Shown here: positions 8,645-17,005 of the stretch, piece after piece | Layout: each line of letters opens with the position of its first letter | Numbering within the stretch: position 1 is the first letter of the stretch | Assembly (NCBI GenBank): GCA_963823735.1 | Contig: CAWGMO010000002.1 | Location: 2,108,001 to 2,172,000 of the forward strand | DNA from: Actinoallomurus sp963823735 | Lineage (GTDB): Bacteria > Actinomycetota > Actinomycetes > Streptosporangiales > Streptosporangiaceae | Direction of reading: 5' to 3' | Length of the DNA stretch: 64,000 nucleotides | Notes under the pieces: generated by a model | What the model saw: the letters and a program-made list of their open reading frames with translations, nothing else | Database searches by the model: none | Told to the model about the DNA's origin: nothing | Translations under genes and position numbers: made by a program

Positions 8645-8752
8645 GAGGAGGGGCGCCGCTCAACCCGGGCGGAGCGGGTCAGGCGGGTCGCCGCTCGCTG
8701 GACGGCGCGGGCGCGAGGAGGGGCGCCGCTCAACCCGGGCGGAGCGGGTCAG
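8645..8752. repeat. Duplicated 70-bp unit with a 38-bp perfect core
   Basis: Bases 8645-8682 are repeated exactly at 8715-8752 (core GGGCGCCGCTCAACCCGGGC and flanks), an offset of 70 bp. The bases after each copy remain partly similar (CGCTCGC). The stretch from 8596 to 8959, between the pseudogene and the acyl-CoA ligase, otherwise contains no supported gene. Confidence 0.9.
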
Positions 8753-8959
8753 ACAGGTGGTCGCTCGCCGGGGCTTCTTCTCGCTGGGCGGTGTTCCCCG
8801 GAGTGTTCCGGGCGGTCGAACGAAACGCTTCCCCTCGTCCCGTCCGACCGTCGCGCCTCGCGTGGCTCGCGCTGCCCGGCGAGACGAAAACCCGGCTATA
8901 GCGCGACACGGCGGGCACCATGCGCGTAGGGGGAAGCGTCTCCTGTGACGCCACACGGT

Positions 8960-10654
8960 TCAGACGGCGGTTTCCTCGCGGAGGACGCGCCTCAGCACCT
9001 TGCCCAGCATGTTGCGTGGCAGGTCCGCGCGCAGGTCGACGTAGGCGGGCACCTTGTACGGGGCCAGGTGGAGTTCGCAGTGTTCGATGAGTTCCGCCGG
9101 CGTCGGGCGGTGGGGTTCCTTGGGGATCACGTAGGCCGCGATCGCCTCGCCGTGGGCGGAGTCGGGCATGCCGACCACCGCGGCCTCCGACACCCCCGGG
9201 TGGGAGCTCAGAACGGCCTCGATCTCCGACGGGTAGACGTTGAAGCCGTCCACGATGACCACGTCCCGCTTGCGGTCGATCAGCGTGAAGAAGCCGTCCG
9301 GGCTCATCACGGCGATGTCGCCCGTACGGAACCAGCCGTCGCTGGACAGTGTGTCCGCGGTCTCCCGGGGCTGGTTCCAGTAGCCGGCGAACACCTGGGG
9401 GCCTCGGACGATGAGTTCGCCCGGGTAGCCGACCGGGAGGACCCGCCTCGGGTCGTTCTCGTCCACGATGCGGGCCTCGGTGCCCGGCAGCGGGGTGCCC
9501 ACCGAGACGTGGCGGGCGTTGCCGTCCAGGGGGTTGGCCATGATGACGGGGGACGCCTCGGTCATGCCGTAGCCCTGGACCAGATGGCCGCCGGTGCCGA
9601 TTTTGAAGGCGTCCACCGTCGTACGGGCCAGTTTCATCGCGCCGGACACGCAGGTTCGGATCTGGCCAACGCCCGCCTTCTTCGACTCCGGTGCGGCGGC
9701 GAGTTGCTGGTAGATCGGAGGGACGCCGGGGAACAGGGTCGGCTTGTGTTTGCGTACGGCGTCCAGGACCAGGTCCAGGTCGTACTTGGGGATCAGCACC
9801 GTCGTGCCGCCGATCAGGATCGTGCACGTCAGGCAGAAGGTCAGGCCGAACACGTGGAACAGCGGCACCACGGCGAGGTTCACGTCCTGGCCGGGCCTGA
9901 TGGCCGGATCCCACGCCGAGGTCTGGTGGGCGTTGGCGACCAGGTTGCGGTGGGTGAGCATGGCGCCCTTCGGGAGGCCGGTGGTGCCTCCCGTGTACTG
10001 CAGGACGGCCAGGTCCGTGGACGGGTCCAGGTGCACCTTCTGCTCGTGGCGGTGTTCCTTCAGGAGCTCGTCGAACCAGAGGACGTGCGCGCCCGGTGCG
10101 ACCTCGGTGCTGAGCTCGGCGGTCAGCCGTTTGGCCTTGGCGAGGGGGAGCTTGAGCATCTCGCGCTTCAGGAACGGCAGGTAGTCGCGCAGCGAGGTGA
10201 CGATGACGTGTTCGATGGACGTGCCGAGCATCGCCTCGTTCAGCGTCTCGTACGCCTTGTCGAACACCACCACGACCCGCGTGCCGGAGTCTTTGAGCTG
10301 ATGTCGCAGCTCAGGGACGGTGTAGAGCGGGTTGGTCGGTACCACCACCGCCCCCAGCCGCAGGATCGCGTAGAACGCGATGACCTCCTGCGGGCAGTTC
10401 GGCAGGATCAGCGCGACGCGTTCGCCCTTGCGTACGCCGAGTTTCGCCAGCGCGCCGGCGAACCGGTCGACGGCGTCACGCAGGCGCGCGTACGTCATCG
10501 AGCGCCCGAAGAAGACGAGCGCCTTGCGGGACGGGAAGCGTTCCGCCGAGGCGTCGAGCAGCTGCGTCAGCGGGACGTCCGGTATCTCGATGTCGGTGGG
10601 CACGCCGTCCGCGTAGAAGCGAAGCCATGGCCGTTCGTCGTAAGTCGTGTTCAT
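8960..10654 (-). CDS. Long-chain fatty acid-CoA ligase (FadD-type)
   Basis: 564 residues of the ANL adenylate-forming superfamily. Visible motifs are the phosphate-binding loop YTGGTTGLPKGA near residue 235, VPLFHVFG, the adenine-site GYGMTEASPV, the DGWFRTGD and RKRDVVIVDGFNVYPSEIE hinge region, and the C-terminal catalytic lysine in MLGKVLRR. It should activate fatty acids to acyl-AMP and then acyl-CoA in the cytoplasm. Its length matches FadD enzymes (about 550-570). It is the only gene between a helicase gene on the same strand and the duplicated 70-bp unit. It could also serve an aryl or dicarboxylic acid, since substrate specificity is not readable. Confidence 0.88.
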   Translation of the reverse strand: MNTTYDERPWLRFYADGVPTDIEIPDVPLTQLLDASAERFPSRKALVFFGRSMTYARLRDAVDRFAGALAKLGVRKGERVALILPNCPQEVIAFYAILRLGAVVVPTNPLYTVPELRHQLKDSGTRVVVVFDKAYETLNEAMLGTSIEHVIVTSLRDYLPFLKREMLKLPLAKAKRLTAELSTEVAPGAHVLWFDELLKEHRHEQKVHLDPSTDLAVLQYTGGTTGLPKGAMLTHRNLVANAHQTSAWDPAIRPGQDVNLAVVPLFHVFGLTFCLTCTILIGGTTVLIPKYDLDLVLDAVRKHKPTLFPGVPPIYQQLAAAPESKKAGVGQIRTCVSGAMKLARTTVDAFKIGTGGHLVQGYGMTEASPVIMANPLDGNARHVSVGTPLPGTEARIVDENDPRRVLPVGYPGELIVRGPQVFAGYWNQPRETADTLSSDGWFRTGDIAVMSPDGFFTLIDRKRDVVIVDGFNVYPSEIEAVLSSHPGVSEAAVVGMPDSAHGEAIAAYVIPKEPHRPTPAELIEHCELHLAPYKVPAYVDLRADLPRNMLGKVLRRVLREETAV

Positions 10655-10787
10655 TCGTCGACCAATAACCGGGGAGACAGACGAAACATTCCGGTTACTT
10701 TCGCACTAAGCGACCACTCGTGCACAGCCCTTGGGCAGACCGTGACACCTGACAGTTCGAGAGATCAACGAGCGACGCCCTCGCCGG

Positions 10788-12872
10788 TCACGCGTCGAGG
10801 CGGCGCAGGGCGCCCTTCACGATCTCCGGGTCGTACGTGGTCCAGAACGGCGGCAGCGAGTTGCGGAGGAACGTGCCGTAGCGGGCGGTGGCCAGGCGCG
10901 GGTCGAGGATGGCGACGACGCCGCGGTCGGTCATGGTGCGCAGGAGGCGACCGGCGCCCTGGGCGAGGAGCAGCGCGGCGTTGGTCGCGGCGACCGCCAT
11001 GAAGCCGTTGCCGCCGTGGGCCGCGACCGCGCGCTGCCGCGCCGACGACAGCGGGTCGTCCGGGCGCGGGAACGGGATGCGGTCGATGACGACGAGTTGC
11101 AGCGAGCTGCCGGGCACGTCGACGCCCTGCCACAGCGACAGCGTGCCGAACAGGCACGTCGCCTCGTCGTCGGCGAACTGCTTGACCAGCTGCGACGTGC
11201 TGTCGTCGCCCTGGCAGAGCAGCGGCTGCGCGACCCGGCCGCGAAGCTCCTCGGCGGCCTGCTTGGCCGCGCGCATCGAGGAGAAGAGCCCGAGGGTACG
11301 GCCGCCGGCCGCCGCGATCAGGTCGCTCAGCTCGGTGAGGTACGCCTCGGGCAGGCCGTCGCGGCCCGGCGACGGCAGCCCCTTCGCGATGTAGAGGATG
11401 CCGCTGCGCGCGTGGTCGAACGGCGACCCGACGTCCAGACCCGACCATACGAGCGGTTTTCCCTTGTTGTCGTTGGTCTCGGGCCCGTCCGCGGCGTCGG
11501 CGGCGTCCGTGGAGCCGGTCTCGCCCAGCGGCGGCAGCCCCCACTGCCGCGCGAGCGGCTCGAACGAGCCGCCCAGGGACAGCGTCGCCGAGGTGAGCAC
11601 GGTCGTACGCTGGCGGAACAGGCGCTCGCGCAGCAGCCCGCCGACGCCGAGCGGCGCCACTCTCAGCGAGACGGGACGCCGGGAGTCGGGCGTGAACGGC
11701 TTGTCGAGCCAGACGACGTCGTGCCGCGTCGCGAGATCGGACTCGAAGGACTCCAGGAAGCGCACGATCGTGTCGTGGATCTCCTCCAGCGACGTGAGGG
11801 CGGCGCGGCCGGAGCCGAGACGCTCGGCGTCGTCCTCGGTCTTCTTCAGCGTGGCGCGCAGAGCCGTCACGCAGGTGTACGCGGCGTCGCGCACGGCCAC
11901 GAGAGAGTAGCCGAGGCCCTCGGGCATGACGTCCATACGGCCGGGGCGCGTGTCGGCGAGGATCGGCTGCAGCGCCTCCGCCGCCTCCTTGAGCCGGTCG
12001 GCGAGGTCGTCCTCGATGAGACGGCCGCAGCGGCGCGCCGCGATCTCGATCGACGAGGCGGACAGCTCGGCGGTCGCCACGGAGGTGACCCGGTCGACCA
12101 GCTCGTGCGCCTCGTCGACGATGACGACGTCGTGCTCGGGCAGGACGCTGAACTCCTCCAGCGCGTCGATGGCCAACAGCGCGTGGTTGGTGACGACGAC
12201 GTCGGCGTCGCCGGCCTCGTCGCGCGCGCGCTCGGCGAAACACTCGGTGCCGTACGGGCAGCGCTGGGCGCCGAGGCACTCGCGCGCGGTGACCGCGACC
12301 TGCCGCCACGCCTGCTCGCCGACGCCGGGGACCAGCTCGTCGCGGTCGCCGGTCTCGGTGGACTCGGCCCACTCGTGGATCCGCTGCACCTGACGGCCCG
12401 CGGCCGAGACCGCCTGCGCGTCGAAGAGGATGTCCTCCGGGTCTTCGGGCGCGCCGCTCTGCAGCCGGTGCAGGCAGAGGTAGTTGCGCCGGCCCTTGAG
12501 GATCGCGAACACGGGCTCGCGGCCGAGCAGCGGCGTCAGCGACTCGGCGAGACGCGGCAGGTCACGGTCGACGAGCTGGCGCTGGAGCGCGATCGTGGCG
12601 GTGGAGACGACGACGCACCCGGCGCCCCGCCCGCCCTTGAGGGACACGGCGTGCCGGATCGCGGGGACGAGGTACGCGAGAGACTTGCCCGTGCCGGTGC
12701 CCGCCTGGACGGCGAGGTGCTCGCCGGAGCCGATGGCCTGGGCGACCGCCTCGGCCATCTTCACCTGCCCGGGTCGCTCCGCGCCTCCGACACCGGAGAC
12801 CGCCGCGGCGAGCAGGGTGGAGACGTCTGGAATGTCGGGCTTGTCGGCGGAATCGAGGAGGTCGTCGGGCAC
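10788..12872 (-). CDS. ATP-dependent helicase of the DinG/XPD (Fe-S) family
   Basis: 694 residues. Walker A AGTGTGKS is at 57-64, motif Ia is VVSTATIALQRQL, the DEAH box is in VIVDEAHEL near residue 255, and the late motifs are LFSSMRAAKQAAEEL, GTLSLWQGVDVPGSSL and GAGRLLRT. A cysteine in NYLCLH and three in ECLGAQRCPYGTEC are placed as the 4Fe-4S ligands of XPD/DinG enzymes. The protein is expected to be a 5'-to-3' DNA helicase used in repair or in removing R-loops. It is a stand-alone gene, with a 133-bp gap to the acyl-CoA ligase on the same strand. The family is certain. The exact role is not. Confidence 0.9.
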   Translation of the reverse strand: MPDDLLDSADKPDIPDVSTLLAAAVSGVGGAERPGQVKMAEAVAQAIGSGEHLAVQAGTGTGKSLAYLVPAIRHAVSLKGGRGAGCVVVSTATIALQRQLVDRDLPRLAESLTPLLGREPVFAILKGRRNYLCLHRLQSGAPEDPEDILFDAQAVSAAGRQVQRIHEWAESTETGDRDELVPGVGEQAWRQVAVTARECLGAQRCPYGTECFAERARDEAGDADVVVTNHALLAIDALEEFSVLPEHDVVIVDEAHELVDRVTSVATAELSASSIEIAARRCGRLIEDDLADRLKEAAEALQPILADTRPGRMDVMPEGLGYSLVAVRDAAYTCVTALRATLKKTEDDAERLGSGRAALTSLEEIHDTIVRFLESFESDLATRHDVVWLDKPFTPDSRRPVSLRVAPLGVGGLLRERLFRQRTTVLTSATLSLGGSFEPLARQWGLPPLGETGSTDAADAADGPETNDNKGKPLVWSGLDVGSPFDHARSGILYIAKGLPSPGRDGLPEAYLTELSDLIAAAGGRTLGLFSSMRAAKQAAEELRGRVAQPLLCQGDDSTSQLVKQFADDEATCLFGTLSLWQGVDVPGSSLQLVVIDRIPFPRPDDPLSSARQRAVAAHGGNGFMAVAATNAALLLAQGAGRLLRTMTDRGVVAILDPRLATARYGTFLRNSLPPFWTTYDPEIVKGALRRLDA

Positions 12873-12882
12873 GCCGGAAACG

Positions 12883-13206
12883 CTACCGGCCCGGACCGAC
12901 GTTCGCGCCCGGCGGCGGAGGTTCGGACAGGACCAGCGGCAGCGGCCCCGGGAACGCCGCGTCGTACTCCGGGCGCCGGAGGCGGTTGAAACGAGGGGGT
13001 CCCGCGTCGTGCTGTTCGACGAGACCGGCTTCGCGCAGGACGGCGAAGTGGTGGCTACGGGTGGTCTTCGTCACCGCGAGACCGAACGCGCCGCAAGCAC
13101 CCGCCCAGACCGCCTGGTGGCTACGGGCGGCCTTCATCACCGCGAGACCGAACGCGCCGCAGGCCCAGGCCGGCTCGCGCAGGATCATGCGGCGCACCCG
13201 GTCCGC
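12883..13206 (-). pseudogene. Truncated ArsR-type HTH regulator with internal duplication
   Basis: Around 104-107 codons. The C-terminal part, TRSHHFAVLREAGLVEQ followed by NRLRRPEYDAAFPG, is the recognition helix and wing of an ArsR-type winged-helix protein. The preceding segment CGAFGLAV..K..RSH is present twice, 22 residues apart, because of a 66-bp in-frame tandem duplication. Upstream, VADRVRRMILRE still resembles the first helices, but an in-frame TAG 36 bases before the GTG at 13206 removes the usual first 15-20 residues, and there is no ribosome site. It is probably non-functional, though a shortened product starting at GTG 13206 or ATG 13197 cannot be excluded. Confidence 0.6.
13051..13182. 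repeat. 66-bp in-frame tandem duplication inside the ArsR-like remnant
   Basis: GTGGCTACGG occurs at 13051 and 13117. The 66-bp units share most bases, including TCACCGCGAGACCGAACGCG. The copies differ at several positions, so the event is not brand new. On the minus strand it duplicates 22 residues spanning the start of the recognition helix. Confidence 0.9.
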
Positions 13207-13336
13207 GACCGCGTCGAGGGCTGCCCGCGGCGGCTACCTCCGACGGGTGGCGATGGGGCAGACCCGCGCCCGCTCGGTGTTCGATTCGCGTCGCGCACCC
13301 ACCCGGTCGACCTCCATCGAACACTCTGGGGCGTTG

Positions 13337-13748
13337 ATGTTCCAGCACTCCGATCCCGGCTATGGACCCCGCGATCGGCTCGCGGAGACCACGGACCCGT
13401 CGGCGAGCGGCGCGTACGCCTTGCTGGAGTCCTTCTACCACGTCCTCGACCACCGGCGACACGCTCGCGAAGGGCTGGGCCGGCCATCGCTCGCCCAGCC
13501 CAACAACCCCCTCGGCGGCGACGCGGTCTCGGCCCTCTACGCGAAGCCGCTTCGACGGCCCGGTACGGCGGGAGGTGACGTCGTGGAGTACCTCGGACCG
13601 GACCACTCCGTCTTCGCCGGGCGCGAGACCGGCGCGCGTCGACGGGCGCGGGACGTGCCGCTCGTCGACTTCCGCTATGAGGAAACGGCGTGGCGGCGGT
13701 TTCACCGCCATGGCAGCATCGATGAATCCGGAGGCGCTCGGCGCCTAG
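13337..13748 (+). pseudogene. Probable decayed gene of unknown family
   Basis: Protein-like segments alternate between two forward frames. Frame 2 has MFQHSDPGYGPRDRL from an ATG at 13337, GAYALLESFYHVLDH, LAQPNNPLGGDAVSALYAK, VVEYLGPDHSVFAG and VPLVDFRYEETAWRRF. Frame 3 supplies what look like the connecting pieces (TGDTLAKGWAGH, RFDGPV) and the natural end (FTAMAASMNPEALGA, stop at 13746-13748). Frame 2 itself runs on 200 bases into the next gene, which is implausible for an intact gene. I do not recognise the family. The alternation suggests at least three or four small indels. A lone, genuinely coding frame is the less likely alternative. Confidence 0.4.
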
Positions 13749-13773
13749 CAGCGAGCGGTGAAGGGCTGACGCG

Positions 13774-14754
13774 ATGCGGTTGCTCGTTCTCGGCGGTTCG
13801 GAGTTCCTCGGGCACGCGTTCGTCACGCGGGCGCTCGCAGGCGGCGACGAGGTCACCACCTTCAACCGCGGGCGGTCCGGTGACGACGTGCCCGGCGCCG
13901 AGGTCGTCAGGGGTGACCGTACCGAGGCCGCCGATCTGGAACGCCTCGTACGCGGCCGGCGGTGGGACGCCGTGATCGACACCTGCGGGTCCGTGCCGCG
14001 GCAGGTGCTGGGGTCGGCCCGGCTGCTGTCCAAACACGCCGATTCCTACCTGTTCGTCTCCTCCGTGCACGCCGTCAAGGGCTGGCCCGAGGTGGCCGTG
14101 GACGAGGACACCCCGCTGCAACCGTGCCCGGCGGACGCCGTGGCCGGTGACGAGATCCCGTACACCGCCCTGAAGGCCGGGTGCGAGCGTGCCGTACGTG
14201 AGGGCTTCGACGGGAAGGTCCTGATCGTCTCCCCCGGCCTGATCGTCGGGCCGCGGGAGAACGTCCCGCGGCTCAGCTGGTGGCTGCGCCGGGTCGCGCG
14301 CGGCGGGCGGGTGCTCGCGCCGGGCGGCCCGGAGCGCGAGCTCAGCATGATCGACGCGCGGGACATCGCGGCGTTCGGGCTGGAACGGCTCGCGGACGGG
14401 ACCGAGGGCAGGTTCCTGGCGACCGGACCCGCGAGCGAGACGACGTTCGGCGGGCTGCTTCGGGAGTGCGCGCGCGCCACCGGGTCGGACGCGGAGTTCG
14501 CCTGGGCCGGTGACGCCTTCCTCGCCGAACGGGGCGTCGAGACGTGGACGGAGCTGCCCATGTGGGCACCCGGCACGCCGGAGTTCGCCGGCGTCTGGCA
14601 GGCGTCGGCCGCCCGCGCGACCGAGGCGGGCCTGCGGTGCCGCCCGGTCGCCGAGACCGTACGCGACACGTGGGCGCACCTCGGCGACCGCCCCATCTCC
14701 GGGCAGGGCATCGACCCGGAGAAGGAGCAGCGGATCCTCGCCGACCTGGACTAG
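13774..14754 (+). CDS. NAD(P)-dependent epimerase/reductase, extended/atypical SDR
   Basis: 326 residues with an N-terminal Rossmann motif, MRLLVLGGSEFLGHAFV (GGSxFLG in place of GxxGxxG), followed by FNRGRSG, the RGDRTE acidic strand, and DAVIDTCG. In place of the usual YxxxK there is PYTALKAGCE near residue 133. The resemblance is to the NAD-dependent epimerase/dehydratase group that includes plant CSP41-like proteins. It has no membrane segments. It follows decayed DNA and has no clear operon partner, and a strong hairpin lies 17 bases after its stop. The substrate is unknown, perhaps a nucleotide sugar or an isoprenoid-like ketone. Confidence 0.78.
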   Translation: MRLLVLGGSEFLGHAFVTRALAGGDEVTTFNRGRSGDDVPGAEVVRGDRTEAADLERLVRGRRWDAVIDTCGSVPRQVLGSARLLSKHADSYLFVSSVHAVKGWPEVAVDEDTPLQPCPADAVAGDEIPYTALKAGCERAVREGFDGKVLIVSPGLIVGPRENVPRLSWWLRRVARGGRVLAPGGPERELSMIDARDIAAFGLERLADGTEGRFLATGPASETTFGGLLRECARATGSDAEFAWAGDAFLAERGVETWTELPMWAPGTPEFAGVWQASAARATEAGLRCRPVAETVRDTWAHLGDRPISGQGIDPEKEQRILADLD

Positions 14755-14770
14755 GAGGGTGGGGCTTGGC

Positions 14771-14806
14771 CCTCGCGAGCGGCCGCCCGGAGGGCGGCTC
14801 GCGAGG
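14771..14806. terminator. Bidirectional hairpin between convergent genes
   Basis: CCTCGCGAGC...CCGCCC pairs with GGGCGGCTCGCGAGG across a four-base loop, 15 paired bases with a three-base bulge. It sits between the SDR stop (14754) and the aminotransferase stop (14902), as expected for a shared terminator. There is no U-tract. Confidence 0.65.
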
Positions 14807-14901
14807 CGGAGGAGGGAGGCAGCCTGGTGCCGACCGCACCGCCGGCCGACGACAACGCGGCGAGCCGCCCCCTGGGCGCCGCGCAGCAGGTCGAAGACCC
14901 C

Positions 14902-16110
14902 CTAGCGGCGGGTGGCGAGGAATTCGGCGAGGCGGCCGATGGCCTCTTCGATGTCGTCGGCGTGCTGGAGGGTGACGATTCGCAGGTGGTCGGTGGCGGG
15001 CCAGTTGAAGCCGCTGCCCTGTACGACGAGGATCTGCTGGCTCTCCAGCAGGTCCAGTACGAACTGCTGGTCGTCTTCGATCTTGTAGACCTCGGGGTCC
15101 AGGCGCGGGAAGACGTACAGCGCGCCGGAGGGCTTCACGCAGCTCACGCCGGGGATGTCGTTGAGGAGCCGGCACGCGCGGTCGCGTTGTTCGCGTAGCC
15201 GGCCGCCGGGGAGTACGAGGTCGTTGATGCTCTGGTAGCCGCCGAGGGCGGCCTGGATGGCGTGCTGGCCCGGCACGTTGGGGCACAGGCGCATGTTGGC
15301 GAGCATGTCGAGGCCCTCGATGTAGGACTCGGCGTGCTCCTTCGGCCCGGCGACGACCATCCAGCCGGAACGGAACCCGCACACCCGGTACGCCTTGGAC
15401 AGGCCGGAGAAGGTCAGCGACAGGACGTCCGGGGCGAGCGGGGCGATCGACACGTGCGAGGCGCCGTCATACAGGATCCGGTCGTAGATCTCGTCGGAGA
15501 GGATCAGGAGGTTCTCACGGCGCGCCAGCTCGGCCAGTGAGGTCAGCAGCTCACGGGAGTACACCGACCCGGTCGGGTTGTTCGGGTTGATGATCACGAT
15601 GGCCTTCGTGGCCGGGGTGATCTTCGACTCGATGTCGGCCAGGGAGGGCATCCAGCCGTCGGACTCGTCGCACAGGTAGTGCACCGGGGTGCCGCCGCCG
15701 AGCGAGACCGCGGCGGTCCACAGCGGGTAGTCCGGCGCGGGGATCAGCACCTCGTCGCCGTTGTTGAGCAGGGCCTGCATCGCCATGACGATCAGCTCGG
15801 ACACGCCGTTGCCGAGGTAGACGTCCTCGACGTCCACGCCGGGGAACCCCTGCTGCCGGTAGTGCTGCACGACGGCGCGGCGGGCGGACAGGATCCCCTT
15901 GGAGTCGCTGTACCCGTGGGCGGCCGGCAGGTTGAGGATGACGTCCTGGAGGATCTCGTCCGGCGCCTCGAACCCGAAGGGCGCCGGGTTCCCGATGTGG
16001 AGCTTCAGGATCTGGTGTCCCTCGGCCTCGAGCTGCATTGCGCGCTTGAGCACCGGGCCGCGGATGTCGTAGAGGACGTTGGCGAGTTTGTCCGACTGGC
16101 TGACCTGCAT
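14902..16110 (-). CDS. alaA: Alanine-type PLP aminotransferase (class I/II)
   Basis: 402 residues with the fold-type I aminotransferase signature: HIGNPAPFGFEAPDE, GYSDSKGILSARRA, the Asn/Tyr cofactor contacts (INPNNPTGSVYS, LSDEIYDRI), the PLP-lysine segment SGLSKAYRVCGFRSGWM, and the C-terminal arginine in DHLRIVTL. The sequence closely resembles AlaA/AspC-type enzymes of actinobacteria (alanine aminotransferase, about 400 residues), which convert glutamate and pyruvate to 2-oxoglutarate and alanine. The gene starts 10 bases after the stop of the unknown gene at 16121-16939, so the two may be co-transcribed. The amino-acid preference is inferred from similarity. Confidence 0.85.
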   Translation of the reverse strand: MQVSQSDKLANVLYDIRGPVLKRAMQLEAEGHQILKLHIGNPAPFGFEAPDEILQDVILNLPAAHGYSDSKGILSARRAVVQHYRQQGFPGVDVEDVYLGNGVSELIVMAMQALLNNGDEVLIPAPDYPLWTAAVSLGGGTPVHYLCDESDGWMPSLADIESKITPATKAIVIINPNNPTGSVYSRELLTSLAELARRENLLILSDEIYDRILYDGASHVSIAPLAPDVLSLTFSGLSKAYRVCGFRSGWMVVAGPKEHAESYIEGLDMLANMRLCPNVPGQHAIQAALGGYQSINDLVLPGGRLREQRDRACRLLNDIPGVSCVKPSGALYVFPRLDPEVYKIEDDQQFVLDLLESQQILVVQGSGFNWPATDHLRIVTLQHADDIEEAIGRLAEFLATRR

Positions 16111-16120
16111 GGGGACAACC

Positions 16121-16939
16121 CTAAACCGACGACGCGCCCGTGATCAGGAGGATCGCCGACCGGTGCTCCTCACACGACCCCACGGTGACGCCGGATGACC
16201 CGGCCGGCACGACCGAGCACAGCGCCGGACGCCGCTGGAGCGCGGTGACGAGGAGGGCGCCGTTCTCCGTACGGAGGTGGTGGCGGCGCCAGAGCGGGTG
16301 GAGGTTTCCGCAGGACGGGACGGTGGCGCCCAGGTAGCCCAGGCACGGGTCGCAGGCGAGCCGTGCCGGGTCGCCGGGGCGGGATCCGGCGCGTGCGACG
16401 TCTCCCACGGTGCCGCGGATGACAGGCGTCACGTCCACTTCCGGCCCGAGCTCGGACCGTACCGCCGCGACCTCGCCGGGACCGCCGACGAGCAGGGCGG
16501 ATCCGGCGCGGGCGGCCAGGGCGGTGGCCGGGGCGTTCAGCAGCAGGCGGCGTTCCTCGTCGACGACGTCGGCGCCGGGCGGCAGCATCGCGGCGTAACG
16601 CGGCCCGCCGTGGCCGAGGGAGGTCCAGTCGACCATCGACGGACGCACCTCGATCACCGGCACTCCGCGGCGGGTCACGCCGGCCAGCCGGAGCACTTCG
16701 GCGAGCACTTCGGGGTCGCCGGTCCAGGGCGACGGCTCCTTGTCCGGAAGCCACGGCCGGCTGAGGGGACAAAGACGAAACGCCTGGTCAACAAGGTGGT
16801 CAGAGGCGACGGGGACCGGTTCGGTCAAGGCCTCGCCGGCGATCGCCCACTGCTCCCGGTAATAGGGAACCTCGCGAAATGCCCTGCCGACGACCGAGCG
16901 CCGCGCGGCGTCCCAGCGCTTCATGGAGAACCTCTGCAT
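16121..16939 (-). CDS. Unknown protein with a PaaK/CapK-like N-terminal motif
   Basis: 272 residues from ATG 16939 (GGGATGGGG five bases upstream). ATG 16924, with AGAGG six bases upstream, is an equally good start. The opening MKRWDAARRSVVGRAFREVPYYREQWA resembles the first helices of CapK/phenylacetate-CoA-ligase-like proteins, but the adenylation motifs are absent. The rest includes SMVDWTSLGHGGPRYAAMLP and a Cys-containing end (LACDPCLGYLGATVPSCGNL). It is divergent from the triple acyltransferase operon (starts about 65 bp apart) and probably belongs functionally with it. A truncated or repurposed relative of CapK is one reading. No function is assigned. Confidence 0.6.
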   Translation of the reverse strand: MQRFSMKRWDAARRSVVGRAFREVPYYREQWAIAGEALTEPVPVASDHLVDQAFRLCPLSRPWLPDKEPSPWTGDPEVLAEVLRLAGVTRRGVPVIEVRPSMVDWTSLGHGGPRYAAMLPPGADVVDEERRLLLNAPATALAARAGSALLVGGPGEVAAVRSELGPEVDVTPVIRGTVGDVARAGSRPGDPARLACDPCLGYLGATVPSCGNLHPLWRRHHLRTENGALLVTALQRRPALCSVVPAGSSGVTVGSCEEHRSAILLITGASSV

Positions 16940-17005
16940 TAACACCCCATCCCGATATCGCCAGATTTCATCACAAATCCGGGTATTCGTGTCATTCTTT
17001 GGCCC

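Noticed and set aside
8945..11002. A 685-codon open frame on the plus strand opposite the acyl-CoA ligase
   Set aside because: High-GC antisense frame. The composition (Arg/His/Gln/Val-rich) lacks any domain, whereas the minus strand encodes a complete FadD-type enzyme.
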